From: Siphonobacter aquaeclarae
Lineage (GTDB): Bacteria > Bacteroidota > Bacteroidia > Cytophagales > Spirosomataceae
Length of the DNA: 64,000 nucleotides
Reading direction: 5' to 3'
Assembly: GCF_900103285.1 (NCBI RefSeq)
Contig: NZ_FNGS01000002.1
Location: 598,064-662,063 of the forward strand
Shown here piece after piece: positions 16,437-25,116 of this stretch; position 1 is the first letter of the stretch; the number at the start of each line of letters is the position of its first letter. Made by a program: the position numbers and the translations under genes. The notes beneath the pieces were generated by a model that saw only the letters and a list, made by a program, of their open reading frames with translations, was not told the origin of the DNA and made no database searches.

Positions 16437-17918
16437 CTACAGCTTTTCGAATACACGCTCCGCCGATACTGCATAGCCGATTTTGGCTTTCAGGTCAGCG
16501 ATGGCGACGCGCTCCTGTTCGGTGGAGTCGCGGTGACGGATCGTCACGGTATTGTCTTCCAGTGTCTGGTAATCCACAGCGATGCAGTACGGCGTACCGA
16601 TCAGATCCTGACGGGTATAGCGCTTTCCGATCGCGTCTTTTTCTTCGTAGAAGACGTTGAAGTCGAATTTGAGGCTGTTGTAGATCTCCCGTGCTTTTTC
16701 CGGCAGACCGTCCTTCTTCGTCAGCGGAAGAATCGCCGCCTTGATCGGAGCGACGGCCGGGTGCAGCTTCAGGTAAGTACGGGTCTTGCCGTCTTCGGCC
16801 GTTTCTTCGGTGTATGCGTTGCAGAATACCGCCAGGAAAAGGCGATCTGCACCGACAGACGTTTCAACGACATACGGAATGTAATTGCCATAGGGCTTGC
16901 CGTTTTCGTCGAGGTCGTTATCGAAATACTGTTGTTTCTTTTTGGACAGCTCCTGGTGCGCTTTGAGGTCAAAGTCGGTCCGGGAGTGGATACCTTCAAT
17001 TTCACGGAATCCGAACGGAAACTGAAACTCGATATCTACCGCGGCGTTGGCATAGTGAGCCAGCTTGTCGTGTGGTTTCAGGCGCAGTTTTTCAGCCGGA
17101 ATACCCACGGCCTGGTGGAAACGGAGACGGGCGTTCTTCCAGGTCTCGTACCATTCCATTTCGGTGCCGGGGCGGCAGAAAAATTGCATTTCCATCTGTT
17201 CGAACTCCCGCATGCGGAAGGTAAACTGGCGGGCAACGATTTCGTTCCGGAAGGCCTTCCCGATCTGGGCAATACCGAAGGGAATTCTCATCCGGCCGGT
17301 CTTCTGAACATTGAGGAAGTTGACAAAAATACCTTGTGCCGTTTCGGGACGAAGGTAGATCAGGCTGGCGTCGTCCGAAACGGCTCCGACCTGCGTCGAA
17401 AACATGAGGTTAAACTGGCGTACTTCCGTCCAGTTGTCAGTTCCGGAAACCGGGCATACGATGCCTTCTTCGATGATGAGTTCGCGTACGCCGGTGAGGT
17501 CGCCGGCGTCGAGCAGGCGGCCCATCTGGTGGAGCAGCGCCGCGCCGCGCTCCGGGTGGCCGTTTGCCGAGTATTCTTCTGCCTTGGCTTCCAGCAACTG
17601 GTCGGCACGGTAGCGTTTTTTCGAATCCTTGTTGTCGATCATCGGATCGTTGAAGGAATCAACGTGACCGGAAGCCTTCCAGGTAAGCGGGTGCATGAAG
17701 ATGGCGGCATCGATACCTACAACGTTGTCGTTGAGCATCGTCATGGCCTTCCACCACAGCGTTTTGAGGTTATTTTTCAGTTCAACGCCGTACTGACCAT
17801 AGTCGTACACGGCCTGAAGTCCGTCGTAAATTTCAGAAGAGGGGAAAACGAAGCCGTACTCCTTGGCGTGGGCGATGATGTCCTTGAGCGAGCCAGCAAC
17901 TTCTTTTTGTTCGGCCAT
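16437..17918 (-). CDS. glyS: Glycine--tRNA ligase, dimeric (alpha2) type
   Basis: 493 residues from the ATG at 17918 (MAEQKEVAGSLKDIIAHAKE); the frame extends to 17969 but the extra leader overlaps the promoter box. Class II synthetase of the eukaryote-like homodimeric kind, not the alpha2-beta2 form. Seen: motif 1 region, motif 2 (YLRPETAQGIFVNF and GIAQIGKAFRNEI, about 200-255), MREFEQMEMQFFCRP, and motif 3 near SVGADRLFLAVFCNAY (about 365-380), with an anticodon-binding domain at the end. Charges tRNA-Gly. Operon with a GNAT gene. Confidence 0.97.
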   Translation of the reverse strand: MAEQKEVAGSLKDIIAHAKEYGFVFPSSEIYDGLQAVYDYGQYGVELKNNLKTLWWKAMTMLNDNVVGIDAAIFMHPLTWKASGHVDSFNDPMIDNKDSKKRYRADQLLEAKAEEYSANGHPERGAALLHQMGRLLDAGDLTGVRELIIEEGIVCPVSGTDNWTEVRQFNLMFSTQVGAVSDDASLIYLRPETAQGIFVNFLNVQKTGRMRIPFGIAQIGKAFRNEIVARQFTFRMREFEQMEMQFFCRPGTEMEWYETWKNARLRFHQAVGIPAEKLRLKPHDKLAHYANAAVDIEFQFPFGFREIEGIHSRTDFDLKAHQELSKKKQQYFDNDLDENGKPYGNYIPYVVETSVGADRLFLAVFCNAYTEETAEDGKTRTYLKLHPAVAPIKAAILPLTKKDGLPEKAREIYNSLKFDFNVFYEEKDAIGKRYTRQDLIGTPYCIAVDYQTLEDNTVTIRHRDSTEQERVAIADLKAKIGYAVSAERVFEKL

Positions 17919-17966
17919 ATGTAGAAAATTCGAAATTCCGGATTTAATAAAAACGCAATCGGGGGG

Positions 17967-17974
17967 CAAAGATA
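17967..17974 (-). promoter_or_regulatory. -7 box of glyS
   Basis: TATCTTTG on the minus strand, an exact TAnnTTTG match 48 bp upstream of the chosen glyS ATG. Confidence 0.55.
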
Positions 17975-18068
17975 GCGTAATGCCGTAAAAAGCCGAGGAA
18001 ACCCGTGTCGCAAACCGTTTTAAAGTACCGATCTTCTGTAAATTTATCCGGCAATGCCTAAGGGTATC

Positions 18069-18076
18069 TACCTTTG
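18069..18076 (+). promoter_or_regulatory. -7 box upstream of the ECF sigma gene
   Basis: TACCTTTG, an exact TAnnTTTG match 67 bp upstream of the sigma-factor ATG. A second, weaker box (CATTTTTG) ends about 5 bp before the ATG. Confidence 0.45.
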
Positions 18077-18143
18077 CAACCCTGTCTTATCCGGGTATCC
18101 GTTCTGTCCTGTTTTATCCGGATAATTTTCCATTTTTGCGGCC

Positions 18144-18743
18144 ATGCCTCCGTTGTCACCCCCGATACCCGATCACGTTCTCTGGGACCGCTTCCGGAAC
18201 GGGGACCGTATGGCATTCGAGGAAATCGTCAGCGGGCATTACAAAAGCCTGTTTCGCTTTGGCAGCCGCTATACGCGGGACAAGGCCCTGCTCGAAGACT
18301 GCCTCCACGATCTTTTCGTGTATTTATGGGAAAAGCGGCGGACCGTCAACAGCACGGATTCCATCCGCCGGTACCTGCTCACGGCGTTCCGGAATAAAAT
18401 TCTCCTCGAACTCGACCGCATCCGGAAACGCGGGTGGACCGACGAAGAGGCCGTCACCGGAACCGCATTCGAAGAAGATACCAGCCATTTTGCGCACGAC
18501 GACGATGCTTCCCCTAAACTCGAACTGCTGATCGGACGGCTGCCCGCCCGCCAGCAGGAAGCTATTTACCTCCGCTACTACGAAGGCATGGACGTCAGTC
18601 AGATTGCCGGTATCATGGATATCAGTACCCAGTCCGTCTCCAATCACCTGCACAAGGCGCTTCTTACGCTGCGTCAGTATGCGCGGCAATTCAGCCTCTG
18701 GATATCGCTGGCGGCACTTCCCCTCTTTTCCTTCCTGGCCTGA
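18144..18743 (+). CDS. ECF sigma-70 factor of the SusCD locus
   Basis: 199 residues. Sigma-2 region at about 12-85 (DRFRNGDRMAFEEIVSGHYKSLFRFGSRYTRDKALLEDCLHDLFVYLWEKR) and sigma-4 at about 128-180 (LPARQQEAIYLRYYEGMDVSQIAGIMDISTQSVSNHLHKAL). This is the Bacteroidetes SusC-associated ECF type. The short hydrophobic tail WISLAALPLFSFLA is common in the group. With the FecR gene 94 bp downstream and an STN-bearing SusC after it, it forms a trans-envelope signalling cascade that should switch on the locus when substrate binds SusC. Confidence 0.93.
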   Translation: MPPLSPPIPDHVLWDRFRNGDRMAFEEIVSGHYKSLFRFGSRYTRDKALLEDCLHDLFVYLWEKRRTVNSTDSIRRYLLTAFRNKILLELDRIRKRGWTDEEAVTGTAFEEDTSHFAHDDDASPKLELLIGRLPARQQEAIYLRYYEGMDVSQIAGIMDISTQSVSNHLHKALLTLRQYARQFSLWISLAALPLFSFLA

Positions 18744-18837
18744 CAGCCATTTTTCCGGATTTTTTTTTCAACGGCGAAGGGTAGATTTCCCTTTCCGGCT
18801 AATTATTCCTGTAGAACCCCAACTATAGGCTTTTTCA

Positions 18838-19872
18838 ATGAAAACTTTTGATCTTTTCGAGGACTATCTTCGGGACGATTCGTTTCGTCGCTGGGCAACC
18901 GATCAGGGTACCTATGAAGATATCCGCTTCTGGGAAGCCTATGTGGCGGAGCATCCGGCGGGTGAATGGCAAAAAGCCCGGGAAATCCTGCTGACGCTTG
19001 AAGCGCAAACCCTTTCACCGACGGATCAGGAAGTAGATCAGGGGGTTTCCCGCATTCTCGAAGATACGCGTCCGGCGCTCCGGAAATGGTACCGCCGCCC
19101 GGCAGGTATCGCTGCGGCGGTGGCTGTTATGCTTTTGGGCGCTTTCTGGTTTTTCCGGACAGAAACAGCGGTACCTGCTCTCACGGCCGTCGCGCCGACA
19201 GACATTGTGGTACGGGCCGGAAGTACCCGCCAACTAGTTCTGCTTCCGGACGGCAGTTCGGTCGACCTCCAGCCGCAAAGCAGCCTGACCTATGCCGCGA
19301 CCTTCTCTACCGATTCACTCCGGAAGGTATCGTTAACGGGTGAAGCGTTTTTTGAAGTCGCCAAGAACCCGCAGAAGCCGTTTTTCGTCTATACCGCCAG
19401 TCTGGTTACCAAAGTAGTGGGAACCAGCTTTACGGTCCGCTCGCGTCAGGGTGATGCGCGGGTGATGGTCAAAACGGGTAAGGTATCCGTCTTCCGACCC
19501 AGAGAAGCCTCAGCACAGGAAAAGAATACGCAACTGACGGGACTCGTCCTCCTGCCCGACCAGCAGGTTATCCTCCGGAATAATGAATTGACGCGGTCAC
19601 TCTCGGTGCCGGTTTCCCTCAAAAATCCGGTTCATCAGCAGCATTTCGAATTCAGCAACGCCCCGGTGAGCGACGTATTTGCGACGCTGGAAAAGGCCTA
19701 TGGCGTGAAAATCCAGTATGATCCGGTGCGGATGAAAAACTGCTACCTCACGGCTTCGCTGGACGATGAGCCGCTGACAGAGAAACTAAACCTGATCTGC
19801 CAGACGCTGGACGCCAGTTTCGTCCAGCAAACGACGACCCGGATTGCGGTCGATAGTAAAGGCTGTGATTGA
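18838..19872 (+). CDS. FecR-type anti-sigma factor
   Basis: 344 residues. A cytoplasmic anti-sigma domain (1-85) carries FWEAYVAEHPAGEWQKAREI; a single membrane helix sits at about 90-106; then the periplasmic FecR domain VRAGSTRQLVLLPDGSSVDLQPQSSL...LTGEAFFEVAKNPQKPF (about 122-190) and a C-terminal DUF4974 region (about 260-340) with FEFSNAPVSDVFATLEKAYGVKIQYD. Known role: holds the ECF sigma factor inactive until the STN domain of the cognate SusC signals. Confidence 0.94.
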   Translation: MKTFDLFEDYLRDDSFRRWATDQGTYEDIRFWEAYVAEHPAGEWQKAREILLTLEAQTLSPTDQEVDQGVSRILEDTRPALRKWYRRPAGIAAAVAVMLLGAFWFFRTETAVPALTAVAPTDIVVRAGSTRQLVLLPDGSSVDLQPQSSLTYAATFSTDSLRKVSLTGEAFFEVAKNPQKPFFVYTASLVTKVVGTSFTVRSRQGDARVMVKTGKVSVFRPREASAQEKNTQLTGLVLLPDQQVILRNNELTRSLSVPVSLKNPVHQQHFEFSNAPVSDVFATLEKAYGVKIQYDPVRMKNCYLTASLDDEPLTEKLNLICQTLDASFVQQTTTRIAVDSKGCD

Positions 19873-19949
19873 TTATCCTAACTGCTAACTCCTGCTCTTG
19901 TCCTCTATGAAGAAACCAACGTGACCACTTGCGCGGCCGTAACGGCCGC

Positions 19950-19988
19950 AAAAAAAGAGCCGGCGATGTTCCCGCATCACCGACTCTG
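19950..19988 (-). terminator. Minus-strand terminator-like hairpin before susC
   Basis: The segment 19956-19988 folds as AGAG-CGG-GATG against CATC-CCG-CTCT and, read on the minus strand, is followed at once by T7 (complement of 19950-19956) and a second hairpin of GCGGCCG with CGGCCGC. No minus-strand gene is seen here. It is the main content of the 210-bp FecR-SusC gap. Confidence 0.5.
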
Positions 19989-20082
19989 AAGTATTCCCCC
20001 TTTGCGATCGTCGAAAAGCAAATCCAAACCGGATGAAGGGGAATTTTTTGCCGTCTAGAAACCGACAAAATCTCTCAAATCT

Positions 20083-23000
20083 ATGAGAAAAGGACTACAG
20101 TTCCATTCTGTTTTGCTAAGAATCATGCGATTCAGCGCCTACCAAATTCTACTGATACTCGCCTTTACTACCCTGACGTACGCGTACGACGTATCCGGGC
20201 AGGAACTGCTCGATCGCCGGATCAGTGTGCAGTTGTCGGGCGTGACGCCCGAACAGGCGCTGCTGCAGGTTTCCCGCGCGACGGGCATTCCGTTTATGTA
20301 CAATCCCCGGATTTTCCGGAAAGACATGCTGCCTTCGCTGGAATTCCGGGAAGAGCGGCTTTCCGATGTCCTTGACGCCATCCTGAAACAGGAGGCCGTC
20401 CGGTATGAAGTAGCCGGTAAACGGGTGATTCTCAAGCGCAGTCCCGAAAAGATCCCGCAGCCTGTTTCGATTCCTATTCCCCTTCGGGCAGAGAAGCCGG
20501 CCCGGCTGATTTCCGGCGATGTCCTGGACGACAAGGGCGCAGGCATACCCGGCGCGACGGTCCGGCTGAAAGACAACGCCGCCGTTGGTACGACCACGAA
20601 TGCCGAGGGGCATTTCACCCTTACCGTTCCGGATGGGCCGGGAACCTTGCTGGTCTCCTCGGTCGGGTACCAGCCGAAGGAAGTACCGATCGGCAGCCAA
20701 ACCGTACTCCGGATTACGCTGGATTCGGATACGAAAGCACTGACGGAGGTAGTCGTAGTCGGGTACGGACAACAATCCCGCCGGGAAGTAACCGGCTCTG
20801 TCGCGAAAATTCCCATGGCACAGACCGAGAACCTTCCGAATACCAATATCTCCCAGGCACTGCGCGGACGCGTTGCCGGGGTGCAGTTCACCGATTCCGG
20901 CCGGCCGGGACAGGGCGGCTCCATCATGGTACGGGGCCGGCGGTCGATCACCGCCAATAACGACCCGCTGATCGTACTCGACGGTATCTTTTTCAACGGC
21001 AGTCTGGCGGATATCAACCCCAACGACATCGAGTCGATGGAAATCCTCAAAGACGCCTCAGCAGCAGCCATTTACGGCTCCCGCGCAGCTAACGGGGTTA
21101 TTCTCATCACCTCAAAGCGGGGAAAAAGCGACAAACCGACCATCCGTGTCAACAGCTTTTATGGCTTCTCGAACTGGAGCAACCGCGTCAAACTGCTGAC
21201 GCCGGAACGCTACATCCAGAAGACGCTCGATTACCGGGCGCAGAACGGGCAGGACGCCGATCCTTCCCAGATCAACATGTACCTGCAAAACACGGAAGTG
21301 GAAAATTACAAAGCAGGGCGGACGATTGATCCCTGGGACGTTGTCTCACAAAAAGCCGGTATGCAGTCGTATGACCTGAGCATCGCCGGTCAGTCCGGAC
21401 GGACGAACTACCTGGTATCCGGGGCCTTTGTCGACGAGCAGGGCCTCATCTACATGGACAAAGCCAAGCGGATTACCCTGCGCAGCAACCTCGAAAACAA
21501 GGTTGCCGACTGGCTGACCGTAGGGCTCAACGCCACTTTTGCCCAGCGGGATCTCTCCGGCGTGGACGTGGCGATGAACTGGGCTTCTCAGCTCAGCCCG
21601 TTTGCGAAGATGTGGTATGACGATGCGCAAACGGACCCGGTGCGCTTCCCGCAGGACGTGCAACTGGTTCCGAACCCGCTGTTCAATTCCCTTCGCCGGT
21701 CCAATTCGGAAGTATACAACAACCTCTTCAGCAATTTTTACGCGAAAGTAGACCTGCCCTTTCTCAAAGGCCTGAGCTATCGGGTCAACTACTCGCCGAA
21801 CTACCGCTGGAATCACAACTACCTGTTTGAGCCTGCCTACCAGCGCAACGGGGATAATATCCTTTCCAATGCCAGCAAGTACAATACCGAAGTATTTGAC
21901 TGGGTACTCGAAAACATCGCGACGTATCAGAAACAACTGAATGAAAATCATTCGTTTGACGTGACGCTGCTGTACGGCCGCAACCATAGCCAGTCGGAAT
22001 CGACGACGGCGACGGCCTCCAACTTCTTCAACGGCGCCAACGGCTGGAATAACCTCGGCCTGGCGCAGGTACAGCAGACTACGTCGGGCGCTTCGATGGT
22101 CGACGGGGTATCTTCCATGCTCCGCCTCAACTACCGCTTCCGGGACCGTTACCTGCTGACACTCACCGCGCGGCGGGACGGCAGCTCGGTATTCGGGGCG
22201 AATAATAAATATGCAACGTTTCCGTCGGCGGCATTGGCCTGGATCGCGTCGGACGAGCCTTTCCTGAAAACCATCAGTGCGATTGACATGCTGAAAGTAC
22301 GGCTGTCGTACGGATCGGTCGGCAACCAGGCGATTTCCCCGTACCAATCCCTAAGCCGCTCAGGTACAGCACAGTATGTTTTCGGAGACGGCAGTCCTAC
22401 CTATACCGGCACCTACCCTTCGGGCATGGCCAATACGGATCTGAAATGGGAGACGACTACTTCGGCGAATGCTGCGATCGACTTCGACCTGTTTAAAGGG
22501 CGTATCGGCGGTACAATCGAGTACTATTCCATGAATACCAAAAACCTGCTGCTCAACCGGAGTATCCCGACGCCGAACGGCTTTTCGACGGTCATTACCA
22601 ACCTCGGGGCGACGAGCAACCGGGGTATGGAATTCACCCTCAATACCCTCAATATCAAGCAGGGACCCTGGGAATGGAGCAGTAACCTGGTGTTTTCGGT
22701 CAACAAAAATAAGATCGTCCATATCTACCGCCGCGATACCAATGGAGACGGTCGGGAAGACGATGACCTGGGCAACCGCTGGTTTATCGGCCAACCGATC
22801 CGGGTGGCCTATGACTACAAAATCGACGGCGTATACCAGGAGGGCGACCAGCTTCCGACGGGGTACAAACCCGGCTTCTACCGGCTGAAAGACATCAACG
22901 GAGACGGTAAAATCACCACCGACGACCGGGCAGTACTCGGGCAGACCGACGATCCGCAATACCGCTGGGGCTTTACCAATACCCTGAAATACAAGCAGTT

Positions 23001-23406
23001 TACGCTATCAGTCTTTGTCAACTCCCTCTCCGGCTGGATCGCGAATTACAGCCAGATGATCCCGAGTAACAACTTTCCGGGAAGCGCCGCCAACTTCCCC
23101 GACAACGGTTGGTGGACGGCGGAAAACAAGTCCAATAAAATGTCTTCGCTGGTGTATACCAATCCATATGGCCACGGGTATTACGTGAGCCGGAATTTTG
23201 TGCGGATCCAGGACATCGCGCTGTCGTATGAATTTCCGCAGAAGCTTGTCAAGTCATGGAAAATGAGCAACCTGCGGGCGTTTGTCAGCGGGAAAAACCT
23301 GCTCACGTTTACGGATTGGCCGGGTTTTGATCCGGAAAGCGGCTCAACAGCCAGCGGATTTCCCATGCCACGCTCCTTCACCGGCGGCCTCAACATCAGC
23401 TTTTGA
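20083..23406 (+). CDS. SusC/RagA TonB-dependent outer-membrane transporter with STN domain
   Basis: 1107 residues. An N-terminal export segment (about 15-38) is followed by an STN (secretin/TonB N-terminal) domain at about 45-125, starting ISVQLSGVTPEQALLQVSRATGIPFMYN; a carboxypeptidase-D-like regulatory domain at about 138-212 (GDVLDDKGAGIPGATVRLKDN); the SusC signature VVVVGYGQQSRREVTGSV (about 222-240); a plug domain with VRGRRSITANNDPLIVLDG; then the large barrel ending in GGLNISF. Known role: TonB-driven import of oligosaccharides under a SusD lid. The STN domain marks it as a signalling transporter for the sigma/FecR pair upstream. Confidence 0.97.
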   Translation: MRKGLQFHSVLLRIMRFSAYQILLILAFTTLTYAYDVSGQELLDRRISVQLSGVTPEQALLQVSRATGIPFMYNPRIFRKDMLPSLEFREERLSDVLDAILKQEAVRYEVAGKRVILKRSPEKIPQPVSIPIPLRAEKPARLISGDVLDDKGAGIPGATVRLKDNAAVGTTTNAEGHFTLTVPDGPGTLLVSSVGYQPKEVPIGSQTVLRITLDSDTKALTEVVVVGYGQQSRREVTGSVAKIPMAQTENLPNTNISQALRGRVAGVQFTDSGRPGQGGSIMVRGRRSITANNDPLIVLDGIFFNGSLADINPNDIESMEILKDASAAAIYGSRAANGVILITSKRGKSDKPTIRVNSFYGFSNWSNRVKLLTPERYIQKTLDYRAQNGQDADPSQINMYLQNTEVENYKAGRTIDPWDVVSQKAGMQSYDLSIAGQSGRTNYLVSGAFVDEQGLIYMDKAKRITLRSNLENKVADWLTVGLNATFAQRDLSGVDVAMNWASQLSPFAKMWYDDAQTDPVRFPQDVQLVPNPLFNSLRRSNSEVYNNLFSNFYAKVDLPFLKGLSYRVNYSPNYRWNHNYLFEPAYQRNGDNILSNASKYNTEVFDWVLENIATYQKQLNENHSFDVTLLYGRNHSQSESTTATASNFFNGANGWNNLGLAQVQQTTSGASMVDGVSSMLRLNYRFRDRYLLTLTARRDGSSVFGANNKYATFPSAALAWIASDEPFLKTISAIDMLKVRLSYGSVGNQAISPYQSLSRSGTAQYVFGDGSPTYTGTYPSGMANTDLKWETTTSANAAIDFDLFKGRIGGTIEYYSMNTKNLLLNRSIPTPNGFSTVITNLGATSNRGMEFTLNTLNIKQGPWEWSSNLVFSVNKNKIVHIYRRDTNGDGREDDDLGNRWFIGQPIRVAYDYKIDGVYQEGDQLPTGYKPGFYRLKDINGDGKITTDDRAVLGQTDDPQYRWGFTNTLKYKQFTLSVFVNSLSGWIANYSQMIPSNNFPGSAANFPDNGWWTAENKSNKMSSLVYTNPYGHGYYVSRNFVRIQDIALSYEFPQKLVKSWKMSNLRAFVSGKNLLTFTDWPGFDPESGSTASGFPMPRSFTGGLNISF

Positions 23407-23417
23407 TCTTCACGACC

Positions 23418-25049
23418 ATGAAAAACTTCCGATATCTCCTGTTTTTTCTGCTTCTGACGTCCTGCAAAGACAGCGTACTGGACGAAAAACCGCTCGCGTT
23501 TCTTAACCCGGATGTAGTGCTGGTAGACAAGGCCGGGTTTGAAACCGCCATTACGGGCCTGCATTCGGCCGCCCGGGACGAGCTGTTTGGTACCGATACC
23601 GAGAACCTCCACGCGATGAACATCGGCACGGATGCCTATCAGTCGGGTGCGGTTTCGACCTTGCTGCGGGATTATAACATTTCATTGACGCCGACTTTGT
23701 TTTCGGTCGATTACTGGTGGGAATGGGCGTACCTGAAGATGATTCCCCGCGCCAATATCGTCATCGAATATGCCGACAAGCCGGCCGCCAAATGGGCCAG
23801 TGATGCGGAAAAGAATGCCATTGTCGCCGAAGCGCGTTTCTTCCGGGCCTATACCTATAACATCTTAGTGAATCTGTACGGAGACGTGCCGCTGGTCGAC
23901 AAAGTTCAGACGACACCGAAGACCGACTACACCCGCGCGCCGCGGAAGGATCTGCTCGACTTTGCGCGCCAGGACCTGGAATTCGCTTCGCAATGGCTGC
24001 CGAAGACACCCGCCGCTCCCGGCCGGATTACCAAAGCCGCCGCTGATCACGTACTTACAGAGATATACCTGGCGCTGGGCGATAATGACAAGGCTATTCA
24101 GTCGGCCACGGCGGTCATCGGCGATGGCATTCACAAACTGATGACCGAACGGTTTGGCAGCAAGACGGGGCTACCGGGCGACGTATTTTCCGATCTCTTC
24201 CGGGACAAAAACCAGAACCTGGCTGCCAATACCGAAACCATCTGGGCCATTCAGTTTGAATACCAGACGCCAGGGGGCGTCGCCTATTCCAACGCCACCA
24301 ACCCGACGGCCTTCGGCGGCAACAGCAGCATGCGCGCCTGGGGTGCCGCCTACCACAACATCAAGGACCCCGACGGAAAATCGGGGATGGTGGTGTGCGA
24401 CAGCCTCGGACGACCGGTTGGCTGGGTAATGGGCACACCTTACGCCTCTTACGACGTATGGAAGGAAGATTGGAACGACATGCGGAATTCACAATACAAC
24501 ATGCGCCGTAATTTTTACTACAATAACCCTACTTCGGCTTATTTTCTGAAGAAGGTAGATCCCGTCGCGGCGAAGATCGATACCCTCAATTCGGGCTGGT
24601 ACTATCCCTATACCCGCAAACTGGAAGGCGATCCGCTGGCAGGGAATACCGCCGGGCGGACCTTCGTCGATTTCTACAAAATCCGGCTGGCCGAAACATA
24701 CCTGCTCCGAGCCGAAGCCTATATCCGGAAAGGAGATGCGCAGAAAGCCGCAGACGACCTGAACGTACTCCGTGCCCGCGCCAGGGCCAAACCGGTGACG
24801 GCGGCTAAAGCGACGCTCGATTATATCCTCGACGAACGCGTCCGCGAACTGATCATGGAAGAACCCCGGCGGCGGACGCTCGTCCGGTTCGGATACCTGG
24901 CGGGGAGCAATGTGCTGGTCGACCGGGTGAAGAAATACAACCCCAAAACCGGTACCGCCATCGACGCGAAACACGAGCTGTTCCCTATTCCCCAGAAATT
25001 CATCGACGCCAACCTGGACGTCAAGATTTCCCAGAATCCGGGGTATTGA
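23418..25049 (+). CDS. SusD/RagB nutrient-binding lipoprotein
   Basis: 543 residues from the ATG at 23418. Lipoprotein signal MKNFRYLLFFLLLTSCKD with lipobox Cys16. The body has the SusD/RagB N-terminal pattern (TGLHSAARDELFGTDTENLH) and TPR-like helices (AEARFFRAYTYNILVNLYGDVPLVD, about 143-167; LAETYLLRAEAYIRKGDAQKAADDLNVLRARA, about 420-451), plus the usual ELIMEEPRRRTLVRFG. It forms the surface lid of the SusC transporter. It starts 11 bp after susC and is certainly co-transcribed with it. Confidence 0.97.
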   Translation: MKNFRYLLFFLLLTSCKDSVLDEKPLAFLNPDVVLVDKAGFETAITGLHSAARDELFGTDTENLHAMNIGTDAYQSGAVSTLLRDYNISLTPTLFSVDYWWEWAYLKMIPRANIVIEYADKPAAKWASDAEKNAIVAEARFFRAYTYNILVNLYGDVPLVDKVQTTPKTDYTRAPRKDLLDFARQDLEFASQWLPKTPAAPGRITKAAADHVLTEIYLALGDNDKAIQSATAVIGDGIHKLMTERFGSKTGLPGDVFSDLFRDKNQNLAANTETIWAIQFEYQTPGGVAYSNATNPTAFGGNSSMRAWGAAYHNIKDPDGKSGMVVCDSLGRPVGWVMGTPYASYDVWKEDWNDMRNSQYNMRRNFYYNNPTSAYFLKKVDPVAAKIDTLNSGWYYPYTRKLEGDPLAGNTAGRTFVDFYKIRLAETYLLRAEAYIRKGDAQKAADDLNVLRARARAKPVTAAKATLDYILDERVRELIMEEPRRRTLVRFGYLAGSNVLVDRVKKYNPKTGTAIDAKHELFPIPQKFIDANLDVKISQNPGY

Positions 25050-25057
25050 TCCAGTAA

Positions 25058-25092
25058 ACAGATGGCGCGGGCCGAAGGCCCGCGCCATCTGT
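25058..25092. terminator. Strong hairpin between susD and the GH97 gene
   Basis: Perfect 16-bp stem (25058-25073 with 25077-25092), GC-rich, 3-nt loop GAA, no T tract after it. Likely an mRNA stabiliser or partial terminator that sets susCD above GH97 expression (inference). Confidence 0.7.
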
Positions 25093-25116
25093 CCCAACCG
25101 CTTTTTCCAACTTCTC

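Noticed and set aside
15873-17924. 683-codon open frame on the plus strand
   Set aside because: It lies wholly antisense to glyS and the GNAT gene, both of which have clear family motifs; long antisense frames are common in GC-rich coding DNA and this one has no recognisable domain.
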